Source: JASFQI01 sp050115555
GTDB lineage: Bacteria; Desulfobacterota; DSM-4660; Desulfatiglandales; HGW-15
Direction of reading: 5' to 3'
DNA length: 6,602 nucleotides
NCBI GenBank assembly: GCA_050115555.1
Contig: JASFQI010000286.1
Coordinates: 1-6,602 of the forward strand
The position numbers were made by a program, and so were the translations under genes. The notes below the pieces were generated by a model that was given only the letters and a program-made list of their open reading frames with translations, did not search any database and had not been told where the DNA came from. Shown piece by piece: positions 5,457 through 6,602 of this stretch. How positions within the stretch are numbered: position 1 is the stretch's first letter; each line of letters opens with the position of its first letter.

Positions 5457-5936
5457 TCACCCAAGCATAAATACCAACAATGCCACCAGGCAAACAGCCA
5501 AAATGCCGATCGAAAAGAAAAACAGACTCCTGAACCACCGCATGCGGTTGAAAATGAAATCCCTTTCCATAGCCCGTTGAATCGTGACCTCGATCTCCTG
5601 GAGCTTGAGCGGCTTGGTAATGTAATCAAATGCGCCAGCCTTGATGGCGTTCACAGCGGATTCGATGGTGCCGTACCCCGTGAGCATGATGACCAGGGCA
5701 TCCGGATCGACCTTGCGAATGGATGAAAGCAGCTCCATGCCGTCCATCTCCGGCATCATGAGGTCCGTGACCACCACGGTGAAATCCCCTTGTGCATAGA
5801 GCTCCAGGGCCTCTTTTCCATTGTGGGCCGCCTCTGCCCGATACCCCAGACGGCTCAAGTACTCCAAGAGGTTAGCGGCCAGCTTGGCATCGTCGTCCAC
5901 AACAAGGATTTTCGGCATATTCTTGGTCAAGTCCAT
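5457..5936 (-). CDS. Response-regulator receiver domain with C-terminal membrane helix
   Basis: A 159-residue protein made of a CheY-like receiver domain and a membrane anchor. The receiver (about residues 8-125) has the acidic pair D14-D15, phosphoacceptor D58 in VTDLMMPEMDG, T86 in MLTGYG and K108 in ITKP, so it should accept phosphate from a histidine kinase. There is no DNA-binding or enzymatic output domain. A short basic linker (RDFIFNRMRWFR, 125-136) leads into one hydrophobic helix (about 138-158) that ends the protein. By the positive-inside rule the receiver would stay in the cytoplasm, tethered to the inner membrane. The ATG at 5936 is supported by GGGAG seven bases upstream and lies 17 bases after the sugar transferase stop, so the two genes are very likely co-transcribed. 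A role in controlling surface polysaccharide assembly is inferred from that neighbour only. The partner kinase is not in the window. Confidence 0.9.
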   Translation of the reverse strand: MDLTKNMPKILVVDDDAKLAANLLEYLSRLGYRAEAAHNGKEALELYAQGDFTVVVTDLMMPEMDGMELLSSIRKVDPDALVIMLTGYGTIESAVNAIKAGAFDYITKPLKLQEIEVTIQRAMERDFIFNRMRWFRSLFFFSIGILAVCLVALLVFMLG

Positions 5937-5953
5937 GAGCGAACTCCCATGAC

Positions 5954-6602
5954 CTATTGGCTCCTCGCGCCTTTAATCAGGATGTTTACAAAGGCCTTCC
6001 TCAAATAGGAGAACTGGGTCCGAATCGGGCGATGAAGATAAGACTTGATGTAACGCCTTTCCGATTCCTTGATCTCTTCCAGGGTCTCGGGCAGGTCCGC
6101 ATAAAAAGGCGGAACCAGGCCGGGCTTGACCTTGGCACGCAGGGCCTGGAGTTCCTCGTCATACAGGCTCAGGTAGTGCTGGCTCAAAGGGCGGACCCCA
6201 AAGAGCTTCATGTCGCCTTTGATCCAGTTGTAGAGCATGGGCAACTCATCAATCCACGTGCTCCGCATGAACCTGCCCAGTTCGGTCACCCGAAAGTCGT
6301 CCTTGAATTTTCCCCCTCGCTGGAGTCTCTGAAGCCGGTACACATACTCCTGAAGATACTCGGAGTAGGGGTACATGGTGCGGAACTTGTACACCTTCAT
6401 GGGGGTTCCATTGGAGCCGTAACGATTCAGTTGGACCAAGGGCCCATAAGAGGGACTCTCGTCCAAGGAGGGCGTCTTGACCTTCTGGGCAATAAAGTAG
6501 ATTCGGTCCTCTTTTTCCTCCTCCGCAATCACGTTGAATCCGCAGAAAAACAGCCGACCCAGCACCTCGGCCCTGGAAATTAGACGGTTTTTCCCCTTGG
6601 TC
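5954..6602 (-). CDS. Bacterial sugar transferase (polyprenyl-phosphate glycosyl-1-phosphate transferase type), 3' part
   Basis: The frame is open at the right edge, so only the last 215 complete codons are seen; a GTG near 6563 is internal, because family-like sequence (KGKNRLISRAEVLGRLFF) continues upstream of it. Visible motifs of the bacterial sugar transferase domain are VYKFRTM, then RFMRSTWIDELPML, GDMKLFGVRPLS and KPGLVPPFYADLP. Such enzymes transfer a sugar phosphate from a nucleotide sugar to undecaprenyl phosphate at the inner membrane and start a polysaccharide repeat unit. The spacing between KFRTM and DELP is wide, filled by a charged, tyrosine-rich segment (PYSEYLQEYVYRLQR), which fits a subgroup I associate with deltaproteobacterial and Bacteroidetes surface loci. 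The missing 5' part may hold membrane segments. It precedes the membrane-tethered receiver gene by 17 bases. Domain call firm; the sugar is unknown. Confidence 0.9.
   Translation of the reverse strand, partial: TKGKNRLISRAEVLGRLFFCGFNVIAEEEKEDRIYFIAQKVKTPSLDESPSYGPLVQLNRYGSNGTPMKVYKFRTMYPYSEYLQEYVYRLQRLQRGGKFKDDFRVTELGRFMRSTWIDELPMLYNWIKGDMKLFGVRPLSQHYLSLYDEELQALRAKVKPGLVPPFYADLPETLEEIKESERRYIKSYLHRPIRTQFSYLRKAFVNILIKGARSQ

Noticed and set aside
5957..6583. Plus-strand open frame of 208 codons
   Set aside because: It lies antisense to the sugar transferase, whose conserved motifs are unmistakable. The plus-strand translation shows no family features.

Overview
The window reads as part of a Gram-negative bacterial chromosome, most plausibly a Desulfobacterota (deltaproteobacterial, Syntrophobacter-like) lineage or a metagenomic relative. 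This placement is an inference from the mix of protein families and from the abundant short GC-rich palindromic repeats; no single feature proves it. All seven genes I can support lie on the minus strand, so they are read from right to left. Two run off the window edges.

Right part (about 3109-6602): genes of an exopolysaccharide or cell-surface type. In transcription order they are a bacterial sugar transferase of the polyprenyl-phosphate glycosyl-1-phosphate transferase type (3' part only); a stand-alone response-regulator receiver domain with an unusual C-terminal membrane helix; then, after a block of palindromic repeats, a nucleotidyltransferase-family protein (NTP_transf_5 type) followed closely by an exported endonuclease/exonuclease/phosphatase-fold hydrolase.

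Middle (2616-3108): a gene-free stretch of about 490 bases. It holds a second block of the same palindromic repeats and a good sigma70-type promoter that would drive the left operon. At least ten copies of the 25-bp repeat, all in one orientation, lie in two blocks that bracket the nucleotidyltransferase/hydrolase gene pair.

Left part (1-2615): a compact RiPP (ribosomally made, post-translationally modified peptide) cassette. In order it holds a radical SAM/SPASM maturase with a fused N-terminal PqqD-like peptide-binding domain, a stand-alone PqqD-like protein, a 93-residue precursor whose C-terminal two thirds is a six-fold repeat of Cys-x-x-Gly at 10-11 residue spacing, and the 5' part of a gene I do not firmly recognise (possibly an HPr-kinase-like protein). 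The expected logic is that the PqqD-like domains bind the lysine/arginine-rich leader and the radical SAM enzyme installs links, probably thioethers, at the six periodic cysteines. The set resembles the SynChlorMet (scm) cassettes I recall from Syntrophobacter, Chlorobium and Methanocella, but I could not verify this. The precursor with its six-fold Cys-x-x-Gly repeat is the most interesting object in the window.
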